The notes: a model not told the origin generated them from the sequence alone. DNA of 64,000 nucleotides from Thauera sp. GDN1 (GCF_029223545.1 NZ_CP097870.1:2790001-2854000), one strand, 5' to 3'; shown: positions 26,363 to 35,281, counted from the first letter of the stretch. Numbers and translations are program-made.

Positions 26363-27509
26363 GGACAGGACTCGACGGATTCTGGTGTTCGAATTTATCA
26401 GCGCGGGGGGGCTGGGAGAAGCTGCGGCCCCGTCCGCCAGCGAGGCTGACGCCGGCGTCGAAGCGGAACCCCTGCTCGCCCAGGGCGCGCGCATGCGCGA
26501 CGCCCTGCTCGCCGAACTCCTCGCCAGCCCCGGGCTGGAGGTGCTGGTCGCCGACGCCGGCCTCGTCCCGCTGCCGACGCGGTTCCAGGCGCCGCCCGCC
26601 GGTTCCGGACAGAGCAGGCTGCGCGTGCTGCCCACCGCCGGGGCCGGCGATCTGGTGGACCGGCTGCGCACGGCTGCGGCCGAGGTCGACCTGGCCTGGG
26701 TCACCGCGCCGGAGACCGACGACATCCTGCTGGAGCTGTGCGCGGCGGTGCCGCCGGCGCGCTGGATCGGCTGCAGCGCCGACGCGATCCGTCTGGCCAG
26801 CAGCAAGACGCGCACCCGCGAACACCTCGCCGCCCACGGCCTGCCCGTCCCGACCGCATGGACGCCGGCGCAGTCCCTGCCATCGCCCGCGGACCACCCG
26901 GGCGCCGATCGCTGGGTACTGAAACCCGACGACGGAGCCGGCGGCGAGCACACGCGCGTGTTCCCGAGCTTCGCGGCGGCACGCGCGGCCTTCGATGCGG
27001 CGTGCGAGCATGCCGCCGCGGCCCCAGGCGATGGCGAACGCGCCGACGAACCGCGCTGGACGCTCGAGGCCTGGGTCGAGGGCGAGGCGCTGAGCCTGTC
27101 CCTGCTGTGCAGCGCCGGCCACTGCGAGGTGCTGAGCGTCAACCGGCAACGGGTGGCGGTGGCTGCCGATGGCCGGCTCGGCTACGCCGGCGTCGACACC
27201 GGCGTCGAACCGCCCTCGCCACCGCTGCAGGCGCTGGCCGCACGCATCGCCGCCGCCGTGCCCGGCCTGGCCGGATTCGTCGGCATCGACCTGGTCCGCA
27301 CGGCGGACGAAGGGCTGTGCGTCGTCGAGATCAATCCGCGCCTCACCTGCGCCTATGCCGGAGTCGTCCCCCCGGCCGGCGATGGCGACGACGACCGCCA
27401 ACCTGCCCTGCGCGGCCGCAACCTCGCCGCCGAGATCATTGCCGCCCACGACGCCGCACTTGCCACCCCAGCGATCGACACCGCCGATGTCCCCACCGAA
27501 CACGCCTGA
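26361..27509 (+). CDS. mfnD: ATP-grasp ligase, MfnD-like (methylofuran biosynthesis)
   Basis: 382 residues from ATG 26361 (in-frame ATGs at 26343 and 26352 are alternatives; none has a strong SD). ATP-grasp features: SKTRTREHLAAHGLPVPTAW, WVLKPDDGAGGEHTRVF, GFVGIDLVRT and VVEINPRLTCAYAG. In methanogens MfnD joins glutamate to tyramine; bacterial methylofuran contains tyrosine-derived and polyglutamate parts, so an amino-acid ligase here fits. It overlaps the next gene by 23 nt. Together with mfnF and mfnE it forms an operon whose promoter must lie inside or beyond the divergent hisA-like gene. Confidence 0.85.
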   Translation: MDRTRRILVFEFISAGGLGEAAAPSASEADAGVEAEPLLAQGARMRDALLAELLASPGLEVLVADAGLVPLPTRFQAPPAGSGQSRLRVLPTAGAGDLVDRLRTAAAEVDLAWVTAPETDDILLELCAAVPPARWIGCSADAIRLASSKTRTREHLAAHGLPVPTAWTPAQSLPSPADHPGADRWVLKPDDGAGGEHTRVFPSFAAARAAFDAACEHAAAAPGDGERADEPRWTLEAWVEGEALSLSLLCSAGHCEVLSVNRQRVAVAADGRLGYAGVDTGVEPPSPPLQALAARIAAAVPGLAGFVGIDLVRTADEGLCVVEINPRLTCAYAGVVPPAGDGDDDRQPALRGRNLAAEIIAAHDAALATPAIDTADVPTEHA

Positions 27510-28635
27510 AACGCTCCCGCCTGGCGCCGCGCGCCTGGCCCACTCGCCCCACTCGCCCCACTCGACGCACTCCGCGGACGCAAGCGCCTCGCCCCTCATC
27601 GGCTGGGACATCGGCGGCGCCCACGTGAAGGCGAGCCTGCTCGAAGGCGGCACGGTCACCGCCATCGGCCAGTGGCCGACCCCGCTGTGGAAGGGGCTCG
27701 GCCATCTGGACGAAGCGGTGCAGGCCGCGTGCGCACGCTGGCCGCAATTCGCCCACGCCCGCCATGCGGTGACGATGACCGCCGAGATGACCGACCTCTT
27801 CCCCGACCGCGAGGCCGGCGTGCGCGCGCTGTGCGAGCGCCTGGCCGCCCTGCTCGGCCCGGCGGTGCGCTTCTACGCCGGCGAGGCCGGCTGGCTGGCT
27901 GCCGACGCGGCGGCCGCGCACTGGCAGGCAGTCGCCTCCGCCAACTGGATCGCCACCGCCAGCCTGGTCGCGCAGCGCCTGCCGGAGGCCGTGCTGGTCG
28001 ACATCGGCAGCACCACCACCGACCTGATCCCGATCCGCGACCACCGCCCGGTCCCGCTTGGCCGCAGCGACGCAGCCCGCCTGGCGAGCGGCGAGCTGGT
28101 CTATCTCGGCGTGGTGCGCAGCCCGCTGTGCGCGCTCGCCCGCCGCATCCGCTTCCGCGGCACCGCCTACAACGTCATGAACGAGTTCTTCGCCACCACC
28201 GCCGACGTGTTCCGCCTCAGCGCCGAACTGGACCCCGCACACGACCACTACGCGCCCGCCGACGACGGCGCGCGCGACGAGGCCGGCAGCCGCCTGCGCC
28301 TGGCGCGCATGATCGGCCACGACGCGCGTGACGCCAGCGCCGAGGAATGGCGCACGTTCGCGCTGCGCTGGCGGGCGCAGATGCTCGCCGAGATCCGCCG
28401 TAACCTCGCCCGCGTGCTCCGCCACTCGGGGCTGCCCGCCACCGCGCCGCTGGTCGCCGCCGGCTGCGGCGCCTTCCTGGTGCGGGACCTCGCCGCGCAG
28501 CTCGGTCACCGCTGCATCGATTTCGATGCCCTCGCCGCGGTCGCGGCCGACTGCGCAGACTGGGCGCGGGTGTGTGCGCCGAGCGTCGCCGTCGCCCAGC
28601 TCGCCGCCAACCCGGATACGCCATGCTGGTCGTGA
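27487..28635 (+). CDS. mfnF: H4MPT-linked C1 transfer pathway protein, hydantoinase/ASKHA type (MfnF-like)
   Basis: 382 residues. After a His/Ser-rich start (HSPHSPHSTHS) comes an ASKHA-type actin-fold ATPase: GWDIGGAHVKASLLEGG is phosphate motif 1 and VLVDIGSTTTDLIPI is phosphate motif 2, with AAGCGAFLVRDLA near the C-terminus. This is the H4MPT-linked one-carbon pathway family (hydantoinase/oxoprolinase-like). The archaeal member MfnF couples the furan amine to the gamma-Glu-tyramine part of methanofuran. The start at 27487 lies inside mfnD; mfnE overlaps the 3' end. Confidence 0.88.
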   Translation: MSPPNTPETLPPGAARLAHSPHSPHSTHSADASASPLIGWDIGGAHVKASLLEGGTVTAIGQWPTPLWKGLGHLDEAVQAACARWPQFAHARHAVTMTAEMTDLFPDREAGVRALCERLAALLGPAVRFYAGEAGWLAADAAAAHWQAVASANWIATASLVAQRLPEAVLVDIGSTTTDLIPIRDHRPVPLGRSDAARLASGELVYLGVVRSPLCALARRIRFRGTAYNVMNEFFATTADVFRLSAELDPAHDHYAPADDGARDEAGSRLRLARMIGHDARDASAEEWRTFALRWRAQMLAEIRRNLARVLRHSGLPATAPLVAAGCGAFLVRDLAAQLGHRCIDFDALAAVAADCADWARVCAPSVAVAQLAANPDTPCWS

Positions 28636-29198
28636 AGCTCGGCGGCAGCCTGCTGCGCGACCCGCTGCTGCCGGCCTGGCTGGACCGGCTCGCCACCCGG
28701 GGGGCCGGGCAGACCGTGATCGTGCCCGGTGGCGGCCCCTTCGCCGACGCGGCCCGTGCGCTGCAGAAGGAATGGCGGGTGGACGACGTCTGCGCGCACA
28801 ACATGGCGGTGCTCGGCATGGCCCAGACCGCCCGGCTGCTGCACGGAATCGAGCCGCGACTGGCGCTGGCGGATTCGGAGGCCGGCCTGCGCGCGCGCCT
28901 CGCCTCGGGCCGCGCCGTCATCTGGCTGCCACTGGCGCTGCAGCGCGACGCACCGGACCTGCTCACGAGCTGGGACGTGAGCAGCGACAGCCTGGCGGCC
29001 TGGCTCGCGCTGCGCCTGCGCGCATGCGCCGTGGTGCTGGTGAAGTCCTGCGCCGTACCAGCGCAGGCCACGCCGGCCGCACTCGCGGCGGCAGGCATCG
29101 TCGACCGCGCCTTCCCCAGCTACGCCGCGCAATGCGCCCGCGCCGGCATCGCCTGCGACGTGGTGACGCGCACCGACATGGAGCAGGTCGTGGGCTGA
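28623..29198 (+). CDS. mfnE: Amino acid kinase-family protein, MfnE-like
   Basis: 191 residues starting MLVVKLGGSLLRDPLLPAWL, the lysine/glycine motif of amino acid kinases, with VIVPGGGPFAD and TSWDVSSDSLAAWLALRLRA following. The archaeal MfnE phosphorylates the hydroxymethyl-furan intermediate ((5-(aminomethyl)furan-3-yl)methyl phosphate) to activate it. The neighbouring mfnD and mfnF support the same role. The ATG overlaps the mfnF stop by 13 nt. Confidence 0.87.
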   Translation: MLVVKLGGSLLRDPLLPAWLDRLATRGAGQTVIVPGGGPFADAARALQKEWRVDDVCAHNMAVLGMAQTARLLHGIEPRLALADSEAGLRARLASGRAVIWLPLALQRDAPDLLTSWDVSSDSLAAWLALRLRACAVVLVKSCAVPAQATPAALAAAGIVDRAFPSYAAQCARAGIACDVVTRTDMEQVVG

Positions 29199-29270
29199 GC
29201 CACGCAGGCCCCGAGCAGGGTTCTCCCCTGGCCAGCGGACCGGTGCGCGCGCCGCGTCCGCGGGTCCGAG

Positions 29271-29300
29271 ACCTTTGCGGCCAAGGCCGCTCCCACGGGG
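29271..29300. repeat. REP-like half-element
   Basis: CTTTGCGGCCAAGGCCGCTCCCAC resembles one arm of the palindromes at 49555, 51617, 54421 and 62344 (shared GGCnGCTCCCAC). It lies in the convergent gap between mfnE and the protease gene. Confidence 0.5.
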
Positions 29301-29330
29301 CAGCGCAGTCGCGGCGAGGCAGTCCGATCC

Positions 29331-30422
29331 TCAACGCGGGCTGCCGGCGCCGGCGCTGGCGGCATCGCGCAGCGGCCCGACCAGGGTCTCGATCCTCATG
29401 ATCTCCTCGCTCTCCACGCTCGGCGGCACCGGCGCACCGCGCGGGTCGGGACCGCGGCGGCCGTCGAAGACGAGGCCGCGGCGCGCGGCGCCCTCGCCGA
29501 CGATCAGCGGCCGCCAGCCATCCACCTGGGCGAAGCCGAGGCGAACCGGACCGGCCGCGTCCGCCAGCACGAGCTCGATGCCCGCCCGCTCGAACGCCAG
29601 CACACGTTCGAGCGAACGGAAGAAGGCCACCGCATGCACCATCTGGTTGCGATGGCGATGGGCGTAGGCCGGCAGCACGCCCGCGACCGGTGACACCCGC
29701 AGCTGCATGATCCCCACCACCCGCCATTCGCCGTCGGGCTGGCGCTCCAGCACCGGGCCGCCCGACATGCCGGCCTCGAAGGCGCAATCGACCGCGACCA
29801 GGCCCGTCACCGGACCGCTTTCACGCGCGCGGCAGCCCTCCTCCACCGCCACGCCGGGACGCGTCCAGCCCGAATACGGGAATCCGATCGTCATCAGCGG
29901 CGCGCGCGGCAGATAGTCGCCGCTGCCCGGACGCAAATGCGACAGGTAGCCGTATTCGCGGCCGAGGCAGTCCTCCAGTTCGAGGATGGCCCAGTCGCCG
30001 GTCATGCCCCGCGGTGCCGCCGGATGGTAGTTGCCGTAGTCGACCACGCGTGCGGTGCTGCGGCTGCGGAACAGCCCGGGCCGGGCCGGGTCGGGGCCGA
30101 TGTGGAAGCTCAGCGCCCGTCCGGTGCGCGGCCCGCCGGCGAGCTCCCTGCCGGCGATGGCCTGCGCATCGCGGAAGAAGGCGGAGTGGAAGGCGGTCAT
30201 CACATGGCATTCGCCGACCAGGAAGGCGGTGCCGACCTGGCGGCGGCCATTGAGCAGCACGCCGACCGAACGCAGCAGCGGCTGGTCGGCGAGGCGGTAT
30301 TCGCGGCGGTCGGCGACGAAGATGTTGGCCGTGGCGCCGGCCGCGAAGCCCAGCGCGCACAGCAGGGCGAGCGCGCGGCCCGCGCGCGCCAGCGATGAGC
30401 GGGGGCTGCGGCGCGCGGCCAT
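29331..30422 (-). CDS. Secreted trypsin-like serine protease
   Basis: 363 residues with an N-terminal hydrophobic signal segment (ALALLCALGFAAGATA). A chymotrypsin-fold triad is visible: H79 in MTAFHS, D143 in GDWAILEL and S220 in EAGMSGGPV, with the oxyanion GMSGG motif. Cysteine pairs are present around the His and Ser regions. The C-terminal ~100 residues are not a PDZ domain and are unrecognised. The stop is next to convergent mfnE, and it starts 8 bp after the mfnB stop, so it looks like the distal gene of the mfnB/DUF447/DHPS/afpA operon. No C1 role is known. Confidence 0.85.
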   Translation of the reverse strand: MAARRSPRSSLARAGRALALLCALGFAAGATANIFVADRREYRLADQPLLRSVGVLLNGRRQVGTAFLVGECHVMTAFHSAFFRDAQAIAGRELAGGPRTGRALSFHIGPDPARPGLFRSRSTARVVDYGNYHPAAPRGMTGDWAILELEDCLGREYGYLSHLRPGSGDYLPRAPLMTIGFPYSGWTRPGVAVEEGCRARESGPVTGLVAVDCAFEAGMSGGPVLERQPDGEWRVVGIMQLRVSPVAGVLPAYAHRHRNQMVHAVAFFRSLERVLAFERAGIELVLADAAGPVRLGFAQVDGWRPLIVGEGAARRGLVFDGRRGPDPRGAPVPPSVESEEIMRIETLVGPLRDAASAGAGSPR

Positions 30423-30429
30423 CGCAGAC

Positions 30430-31269
30430 TCACACGGCGAGCATTTCCGCCGTCGTCCGGGTCGGCGCCTGCGCACGGCGCGACGCCGTCCCGATCGCCG
30501 CGCGCAGCGCCGCCAGGCGCAGCGGATCGAGCCGGCCCTCGCGGCTGCCGTCGCACACCGCGCTGCGGAAGCCGGCGAAATCCGGCGCCAGACTCGCCAG
30601 CTGCGGCAGGTCGGCGAGGCGCAACGCCCCCGCCAGGCCCACCATGCGTCCAGCCGCATGGGCGCGGTCGATGAAGGCGGTCAGTTCGTCCGCGCCAAGC
30701 AGCTCGAGCAGGCTGCCCGCGCGCTTGGCCTGGGTATCGGCCATGACCGCGGCGAAATTCGGCGCGCAGGCGGCGTCGATCACGGCCCGGTCCAGCCCGT
30801 CGTCGGCGATCAGCACCGGCACGATCGCGAGCGGCAAGGCCGCGAGCGCCTCCAGCACCGCGCACGCCGCCGCGCCGCGCCCCGGCACGCCGACCTTGAC
30901 CAGGTCGACGCCGCAGGCGCCGACCGCCCTCGCCTGCGCGAGGATGGCGTCGAGCGCCTCGGGCGGCAGGTCGCCGATCGTGGCGCTGATCATCGGCGCC
31001 CCCGGCCGGGCGCCGCCCCGCATCGCCAGGCGAACGGCCGCGTCGGCAGGCTCTTCGAAGCCGCCGGGTACGGCTCGTTCGCCCTCCCCACGCGCGTGCT
31101 CCGGCTCGCCTCCGTCCGCCCGCAGCGCCGCCACCACCGCGCGGATCACCGGCAGCGCCAGCCCGCCGAGGGCGCCCGCAGACGGCTCCTTGAGGTCGAT
31201 GAAATCCACCCCGGCGCGCAGCGCCTCGCGCGCCTCGGCGACATCGCGCACGCTCACCAGCATGCGCAT
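30430..31269 (-). CDS. mfnB: (5-formylfuran-3-yl)methyl phosphate synthase
   Basis: 279 residues. MRMLVSVRDVAEAREALRAGVDFIDLKEPSAGALGGL carries the conserved Lys of the MfnB (DUF556) TIM barrel, with a second in VDLVKVGV. The enzyme condenses two glyceraldehyde-3-phosphates to the furan ring of methanofuran. A ~25-residue insertion around residue 60 (GEPEHARGEGERAVPGG) is unusual. It begins 1 bp after the DUF447 gene stop, so the two are translationally coupled. Confidence 0.93.
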   Translation of the reverse strand: MRMLVSVRDVAEAREALRAGVDFIDLKEPSAGALGGLALPVIRAVVAALRADGGEPEHARGEGERAVPGGFEEPADAAVRLAMRGGARPGAPMISATIGDLPPEALDAILAQARAVGACGVDLVKVGVPGRGAAACAVLEALAALPLAIVPVLIADDGLDRAVIDAACAPNFAAVMADTQAKRAGSLLELLGADELTAFIDRAHAAGRMVGLAGALRLADLPQLASLAPDFAGFRSAVCDGSREGRLDPLRLAALRAAIGTASRRAQAPTRTTAEMLAV

Positions 31270-31270
31270 G

Positions 31271-31852
31271 TCAGCGCAGCTCCGGCGCGCGGGCGTAGAA
31301 GTCCTCCTTCGCCGCGTACAGCCAGTCCCAGGCCTCGAGCTCGCGCGCGCCGGCGGTCTTGTCGATGGCGATCTGCAGGTAGTCCATCTCGGTCTCGACC
31401 TTGTCGCGCGGTAACATGCCGAGGCGGCTCACCAGCACCGCGCCTTCGATCACCGCGGCCTGCGCGCGGTTGAAGCCGGGAAAGGCGCGATGCACGCCCT
31501 CGCGGCCGCGGCGCATGTGCAGGGTCGGGCGCAAGGCGTCGTCCTGGTCGCCGGTCAGGGTGAGCTCGACGTGGGCGAGCGCATCCTGCAGGCGGCGGCC
31601 ATTGAAGCCCTCGAGCGCCAGCGTCGGCCACTCGCGGCGGCCGGTGACGCAGCCGGCGAACACGCGCACGTCGTCGGTCAGGTTGAGCACCGCGCAGCGG
31701 GTGGCGAGGATGTTGTCGAGCGTCTTCGAGGGCTTGAAGGGCATCAGGACGACGCGGGCGTCCTCGTCCTCGCCTTCGTAGCGCACGCCCATCGGCGCGA
31801 GATGCAGCTCGCCGGCGGGCGACAGGGTGCTGACGACGGTTTCGAAGATCAT
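31271..31852 (-). CDS. DUF447-family protein of H4MPT gene clusters
   Basis: 193 residues with the DUF447 pattern: ETVVSTLSPAGELHLAPMGVR, MPFKPSKTLDNI, AVLNLTDDVRVFAGCVTGRREWP and RAFPGFNRAQAAVIEGAVLVSRLGMLP. The fold is related to FMN-binding split barrels. The family co-occurs with H4MPT genes in archaea and methylotrophs; function unproven. It overlaps the DHPS-like gene by 4 nt (ATGA). Confidence 0.9.
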   Translation of the reverse strand: MIFETVVSTLSPAGELHLAPMGVRYEGEDEDARVVLMPFKPSKTLDNILATRCAVLNLTDDVRVFAGCVTGRREWPTLALEGFNGRRLQDALAHVELTLTGDQDDALRPTLHMRRGREGVHRAFPGFNRAQAAVIEGAVLVSRLGMLPRDKVETEMDYLQIAIDKTAGARELEAWDWLYAAKEDFYARAPELR

Positions 31853-33282
31853 TCTGCGGACCTCTGCGGGACGGGTTCGGGCCGCTCGGCGGGCGGCCGC
31901 TTCTTCTTGGTGGCGCCGGGGGCGCAATACACGAGCATGTCCTGCGCCGCGCGCTCGGTGGCGCAGCCCCAGGCCAGCGGCTGGTCCTGCGCATAGCGCT
32001 TGCCGAGCGACCAGGCGATCTCGGCGCGGGCGAGCTCGACGCCCATGTAGAAGGCGTGGCCGCCGTCCTGCTCCAGCCCGAGGCGCGGCCACAGCGCGAA
32101 GGGGTCGGCGCCGACGTGGTGGCCGTCGCGGTTGTAGACGTGCAGGCCCTGGGGCGAGATCTGCACGCGGAAGTTGGGGTCGCGCACCGCGGCGGCGATC
32201 TCGGCGATCTCGGCGGGCGTGTCCGGGAAGGGCTGCTTGTCGTGCACAGTCATCAGCTCGTCGCTCAGGCCCTTGGGCAGGGTGGCCGATTCGCGCGCGG
32301 CGAACATGACGCGGCGGGCGACGTCGGCCTCGCGCACCGCGCGCCGCGCGTGGCCGCTGACCTCGGTGGTGAGCACCGCGGCGGCGCGCAGCTCGGCGGC
32401 GATGCCGAACAGCACGGCGTTGATGCCGCTGGTGTCGGCCTCGGTGAGCTCGGTGACGTTGCCCACGCCCATCATGATCGCCACCTCGGGGTGGCGTTCG
32501 CGCAGGCGCTGGTAGCGGCACAGCGAGGCGAGCAGCCCGAAGGGGATGGGGTCGAGGATGGCGTCGGCGAGGAAGGGCCGGCCCAGGCGCTGCATGTGCA
32601 GGATCGCTTCGTCGAGCGAGGCCTCGTCCGCCGGTTCGCGCGGGATCAGCACCGGGGTGGCGGCGACCTCGTCGGCGATCCACAGGGTGTCGGCGGTCAG
32701 GCTGAGCAGGTAGTCGGCGCCGGCGCGCCCGCCGCGCAGCAGTTCCTCCGGGTCGAGCGAATCCACAGACACCATCAGGCCCTCGGCCTTGAGCGCGCCG
32801 ACGCAGTCTTCCAGGTGCGGGAAGGGCGTCGCCGGCAGGCAGCCGATGTCGATCACGTCGGCGCCGCAGGCGCGCAGCTCGCGGGCACGCGCGACCACGG
32901 CGGCGACGTCCATGCGCGGCGCATCGACGATCTCGGAGAAGATGCGCGTCTCGTAGCGCGACAGGTCCACCGCCCTGGCCGCACGGTTGAAGTGGCGCGG
33001 CAGGTCCTTCAGTTCCTCCGGGCCGCGCTCGACCGGCACGCCGTAACGGGCGCTCAAGGCTTCGAGGTCGCCCCGGCAGCGCCCCGGCACCATCACGCGG
33101 TCGAAGCCGTGCACGTCCGCCGGCTCGAGCCGGCGGTGGATCATGTCCGCCGTCATCAGCCCGGCCACCTGCAGACCGAGCTCCCGCACCGTCCAGTGGA
33201 AGGGCGGCGGCTCCATGCCGGCGAGCACCTTCTCGAGGTTGTGCTGCGCCAGGCGGCCGGTCAGGAAGAGGATGCGTTCCAT
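31849..33282 (-). CDS. Dihydropteroate synthase-like protein of the H4MPT pathway
   Basis: 477 residues. Residues 1 to about 130 (MERILFLTGRLAQHNLEKVL, VMVPGRCRGDL) are a domain specific to this family. The centre is a pterin-binding TIM barrel (GADVIDIGCLPATPFPHLEDCVG, VSVDSLDPEELLRGG). The C-terminal ~120 residues end in a basic tail (TKKKRPPAERPEP). The methanogen homologue acts in assembling the aryl-pterin part of methanopterin, and the bacterial protein is always found with H4MPT genes. It overlaps both neighbours by a few nt. Confidence 0.88.
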   Translation of the reverse strand: MERILFLTGRLAQHNLEKVLAGMEPPPFHWTVRELGLQVAGLMTADMIHRRLEPADVHGFDRVMVPGRCRGDLEALSARYGVPVERGPEELKDLPRHFNRAARAVDLSRYETRIFSEIVDAPRMDVAAVVARARELRACGADVIDIGCLPATPFPHLEDCVGALKAEGLMVSVDSLDPEELLRGGRAGADYLLSLTADTLWIADEVAATPVLIPREPADEASLDEAILHMQRLGRPFLADAILDPIPFGLLASLCRYQRLRERHPEVAIMMGVGNVTELTEADTSGINAVLFGIAAELRAAAVLTTEVSGHARRAVREADVARRVMFAARESATLPKGLSDELMTVHDKQPFPDTPAEIAEIAAAVRDPNFRVQISPQGLHVYNRDGHHVGADPFALWPRLGLEQDGGHAFYMGVELARAEIAWSLGKRYAQDQPLAWGCATERAAQDMLVYCAPGATKKKRPPAERPEPVPQRSAE

Positions 33283-33941
33283 GTCAGCCCAAGCTGGTCC
33301 AGACGGCGCTGCAGCAGCGCCTCGAGTTCTTCCGGCGATTCGACGACCTCGCAGAAATCGATGCGGCGCAGGCGCTCGACGTTCTCGAGCTCGATGTTGC
33401 GCGGCTTGAGTTCCACCCACTCGCGCGGGCTCCGGGTGACGACCACCGGCTTCATGTCGCAGGCGAGCACGATGCCGGGAATCTCCAGCTTGCCGGCCTG
33501 GGCGAAGATGTTGGTCGGCAAGGTGTCGGAGATGCCGAAGGCGCACTTGGCCACCGTGTTGCTGGTCGCCGGGGCGACGATGACCGTGTGGTAGACGTCG
33601 TCGTACAGCATGCCCACCGGCACCGAGCTCGCCGTCTTGTCGCGGAACACGCGGCAGCGCTCGCGCAGCGCGGCGATGCGGTAGTCGTAGAGCGGCAGCA
33701 CCTCCTCGGCCGCGGCGGACAGGAAGAGGTCGATCGCGGGCAGGCGCAAGGCCAGCTCGATGCACTCGACGAGGTAGTGCCCCGAGCCGGTCAGCGCCCA
33801 CGCGAAGCGGCTGCGCCGGCTCATGTCGCCGGCCGTGCCACCGGTCGGAAACACCGCATCCTCCTCGAAGGCGCGCCGCCCCTCGTCGTGATGCGCGGGG
33901 ATGGAGGCACCGTGCACGTCCCTTGCTTCGTTGTGCGACAT
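33261..33941 (-). CDS. afpA: Archaeal-type flavoprotein (AfpA/dihydromethanopterin reductase-like)
   Basis: 226 residues from ATG 33941; an ATG at 33824 (MSRRSRF) would omit a poorly conserved 39-residue extension and may be the real start. The flavoprotein (HFCD-fold) features are RFAWALTGSGHYLVECIE, VAPATSNTVAKCAFGISDTLPTN and IVLACDMKP. Related proteins reduce dihydromethanopterin to H4MPT. First gene of a minus-strand operon with the DHPS-like, DUF447, mfnB and protease genes. A sigma-54-like element lies about 60 bp upstream. Confidence 0.85.
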   Translation of the reverse strand: MSHNEARDVHGASIPAHHDEGRRAFEEDAVFPTGGTAGDMSRRSRFAWALTGSGHYLVECIELALRLPAIDLFLSAAAEEVLPLYDYRIAALRERCRVFRDKTASSVPVGMLYDDVYHTVIVAPATSNTVAKCAFGISDTLPTNIFAQAGKLEIPGIVLACDMKPVVVTRSPREWVELKPRNIELENVERLRRIDFCEVVESPEELEALLQRRLDQLGLTWNASSS

Positions 33942-34001
33942 CGATCTGCCTGGTTGATCCGAGCGGCTGTCTGCCGCCTGCATGTGGTGTTTTATCGAAG
34001 A

Positions 34002-34016
34002 GCAACTAACATGCCC
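34002..34016 (-). promoter_or_regulatory. Sigma-54-like promoter of the afpA operon
   Basis: Minus-strand GGGCATG-N4-TTGC has an intact GG-N10-GC core and a perfect -12 box, and its -24 box has two substitutions. Expected start about 50 nt before afpA. A sigma-70-like TTGGGC...GATAAA pair overlaps and is an alternative. Confidence 0.5.
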
Positions 34017-34149
34017 AACTGTGCGTTCGATTACAAGCGCGCCCCGCCATCGGCCGTTGGCCCGTTTCTCGCTTGAACGCGGGCATGCACGGCCACACGA
34101 CGGCCAAAGCGCAGTCCCGCACGCACTCCCCGAACCTGGAGAACCGATC

Positions 34150-34668
34150 TTGATTCCCTTTCCCGCGCCCCGTCCCGATCCGATCTCGAGCGGCATCGCC
34201 GCGCTGCCCGCCCACGAACCCGACGGGCAGGGGCTGGACATCATCTTCATCGACGGCTTCGTCGGCGAGACGGTGATCGGCATCCATCACGACGAGCTGC
34301 ACGACACCCAGCCGCTGCGCATCGACCTCGCCGCCGGCCTGCCGCGCAGCCGCGCCTGCGACACCGACCACATCGGCGACACCATCGACTACAGCGTGGT
34401 GCGTACCGCCCTGCACGAGATGCTGGCAGGACACTCCTACCGCCTGCTGGAAGCCTTTGCCGAGGGCGTCGCCGCGCTGCTGCTCGAGCGCTTCGGCGCG
34501 CACTGGGTGCGGGTGCGGGTCACCAAGCCAGGCAAGTTCGCCGATGTCGACGGTGTCGGCGTGATGATCGAGCGCCGGCGGCGCCCTGCCCCGCCGACCG
34601 GCACGCGCCACAGCGCCGAGGTGCTGAGCCTGCTCGGCGCCGGCATGGTGCCGGGCGAGCGGCGCTGA
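34150..34668 (+). CDS. folB: Dihydroneopterin aldolase family protein (FolB-like)
   Basis: 172 residues starting at TTG (34150), which has CTGGAG at good spacing; no ATG or GTG suits the frame. DIIFIDGFVGETVIGIHHDELHDTQPLRIDLAAGLP and the C-terminal WVRVRVTKPGKFADVDGVGVMIER are FolB signatures. It would cleave the dihydroneopterin side chain for pterin synthesis, here probably for H4MPT. Divergent from afpA, and a two-way terminator separates it from fae. Confidence 0.88.
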   Translation: MIPFPAPRPDPISSGIAALPAHEPDGQGLDIIFIDGFVGETVIGIHHDELHDTQPLRIDLAAGLPRSRACDTDHIGDTIDYSVVRTALHEMLAGHSYRLLEAFAEGVAALLLERFGAHWVRVRVTKPGKFADVDGVGVMIERRRRPAPPTGTRHSAEVLSLLGAGMVPGERR

Positions 34669-34722
34669 GCCGGCGCGTCGCGCCTGATCCGGCGTCCGCC
34701 TCGTCGCCGGGCGCGCACGAAC

Positions 34723-34754
34723 AAAAAGGCCGAAGCAGACGCTTCGGCCTTTTT
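34723..34754. terminator. Bidirectional terminator between folB and fae
   Basis: AAAAA-GGCCGAAGC-AGAC-GCTTCGGCC-TTTTT: a 9-bp perfect stem with an A run on one side and a T run on the other, serving the convergent folB and fae transcripts. Confidence 0.95.
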
Positions 34755-34771
34755 GTGTCACGCGCAGGAAA

Positions 34772-35281
34772 TCAGTTGGCGGCGAAGGGGTGTGCAGCCG
34801 TCGCCTTCTTGGACACCACCTCGGCCGCGGTGGGCTCGCCGGTGACCGCGCGCTTGATGGCCTCGCGGGTGGCCTGGTAGTTGTAGTCCTGGATCTTCTT
34901 GTCATCCTCGGCCAGCCAGTGGATGAACACGCCGACGCAGATGAAGATGTTGTCGGCCTCGTCGGCCGGGATGGTGCCGTCCTCGACGCTGTCGGCGACC
35001 GCCATCGCGACCGCGCGCTGCGCCGGGCCGAACATCTGCACCGCCTGCTTGGCGCCCTTGATCGTGACCTTGTTGAACATCACCGTGGCCGGCTTGCACA
35101 GCAGGTTGGGCGCGACGACCGCGAGCAGGGACGTGAAGCCGTCCTTGTTGTTCGTCAGCGCGGTAGCGAAAGCCGTTTCGGCAGCACTGCCCCGCGGGCC
35201 GAGAATGAGGTCGATGTGCGCGACTTCATTGCCGTCTCCGACCAGGGATTCCCCTACGAGCATGCGATCGATCTTTGCCAT
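34772..35281 (-). CDS. fae: Formaldehyde-activating enzyme
   Basis: 169 residues, canonical Fae: [33 protein letters not shown] includes the His proposed as general acid, followed by [36 protein letters not shown] and [27 protein letters not shown]. It condenses formaldehyde with H4MPT to methylene-H4MPT and is usually very abundant. It is monocistronic, with its own terminator and a 262-bp upstream region holding a sigma-54-like element. Confidence 0.97.
   Translation of the reverse strand: MAKIDRMLVGESLVGDGNEVAHIDLILGPRGSAAETAFATALTNNKDGFTSLLAVVAPNLLCKPATVMFNKVTIKGAKQAVQMFGPAQRAVAMAVADSVEDGTIPADEADNIFICVGVFIHWLAEDDKKIQDYNYQATREAIKRAVTGEPTAAEVVSKKATAAHPFAAN

Noticed and set aside
27541..27575. 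Tandem CACTCGCCC-type repeat at the start of the MfnF-like gene
   Set aside because: Only a few imperfect 9-bp units inside a coding region (HSPHSPHSTHS); too short to count as a separate repeat feature.
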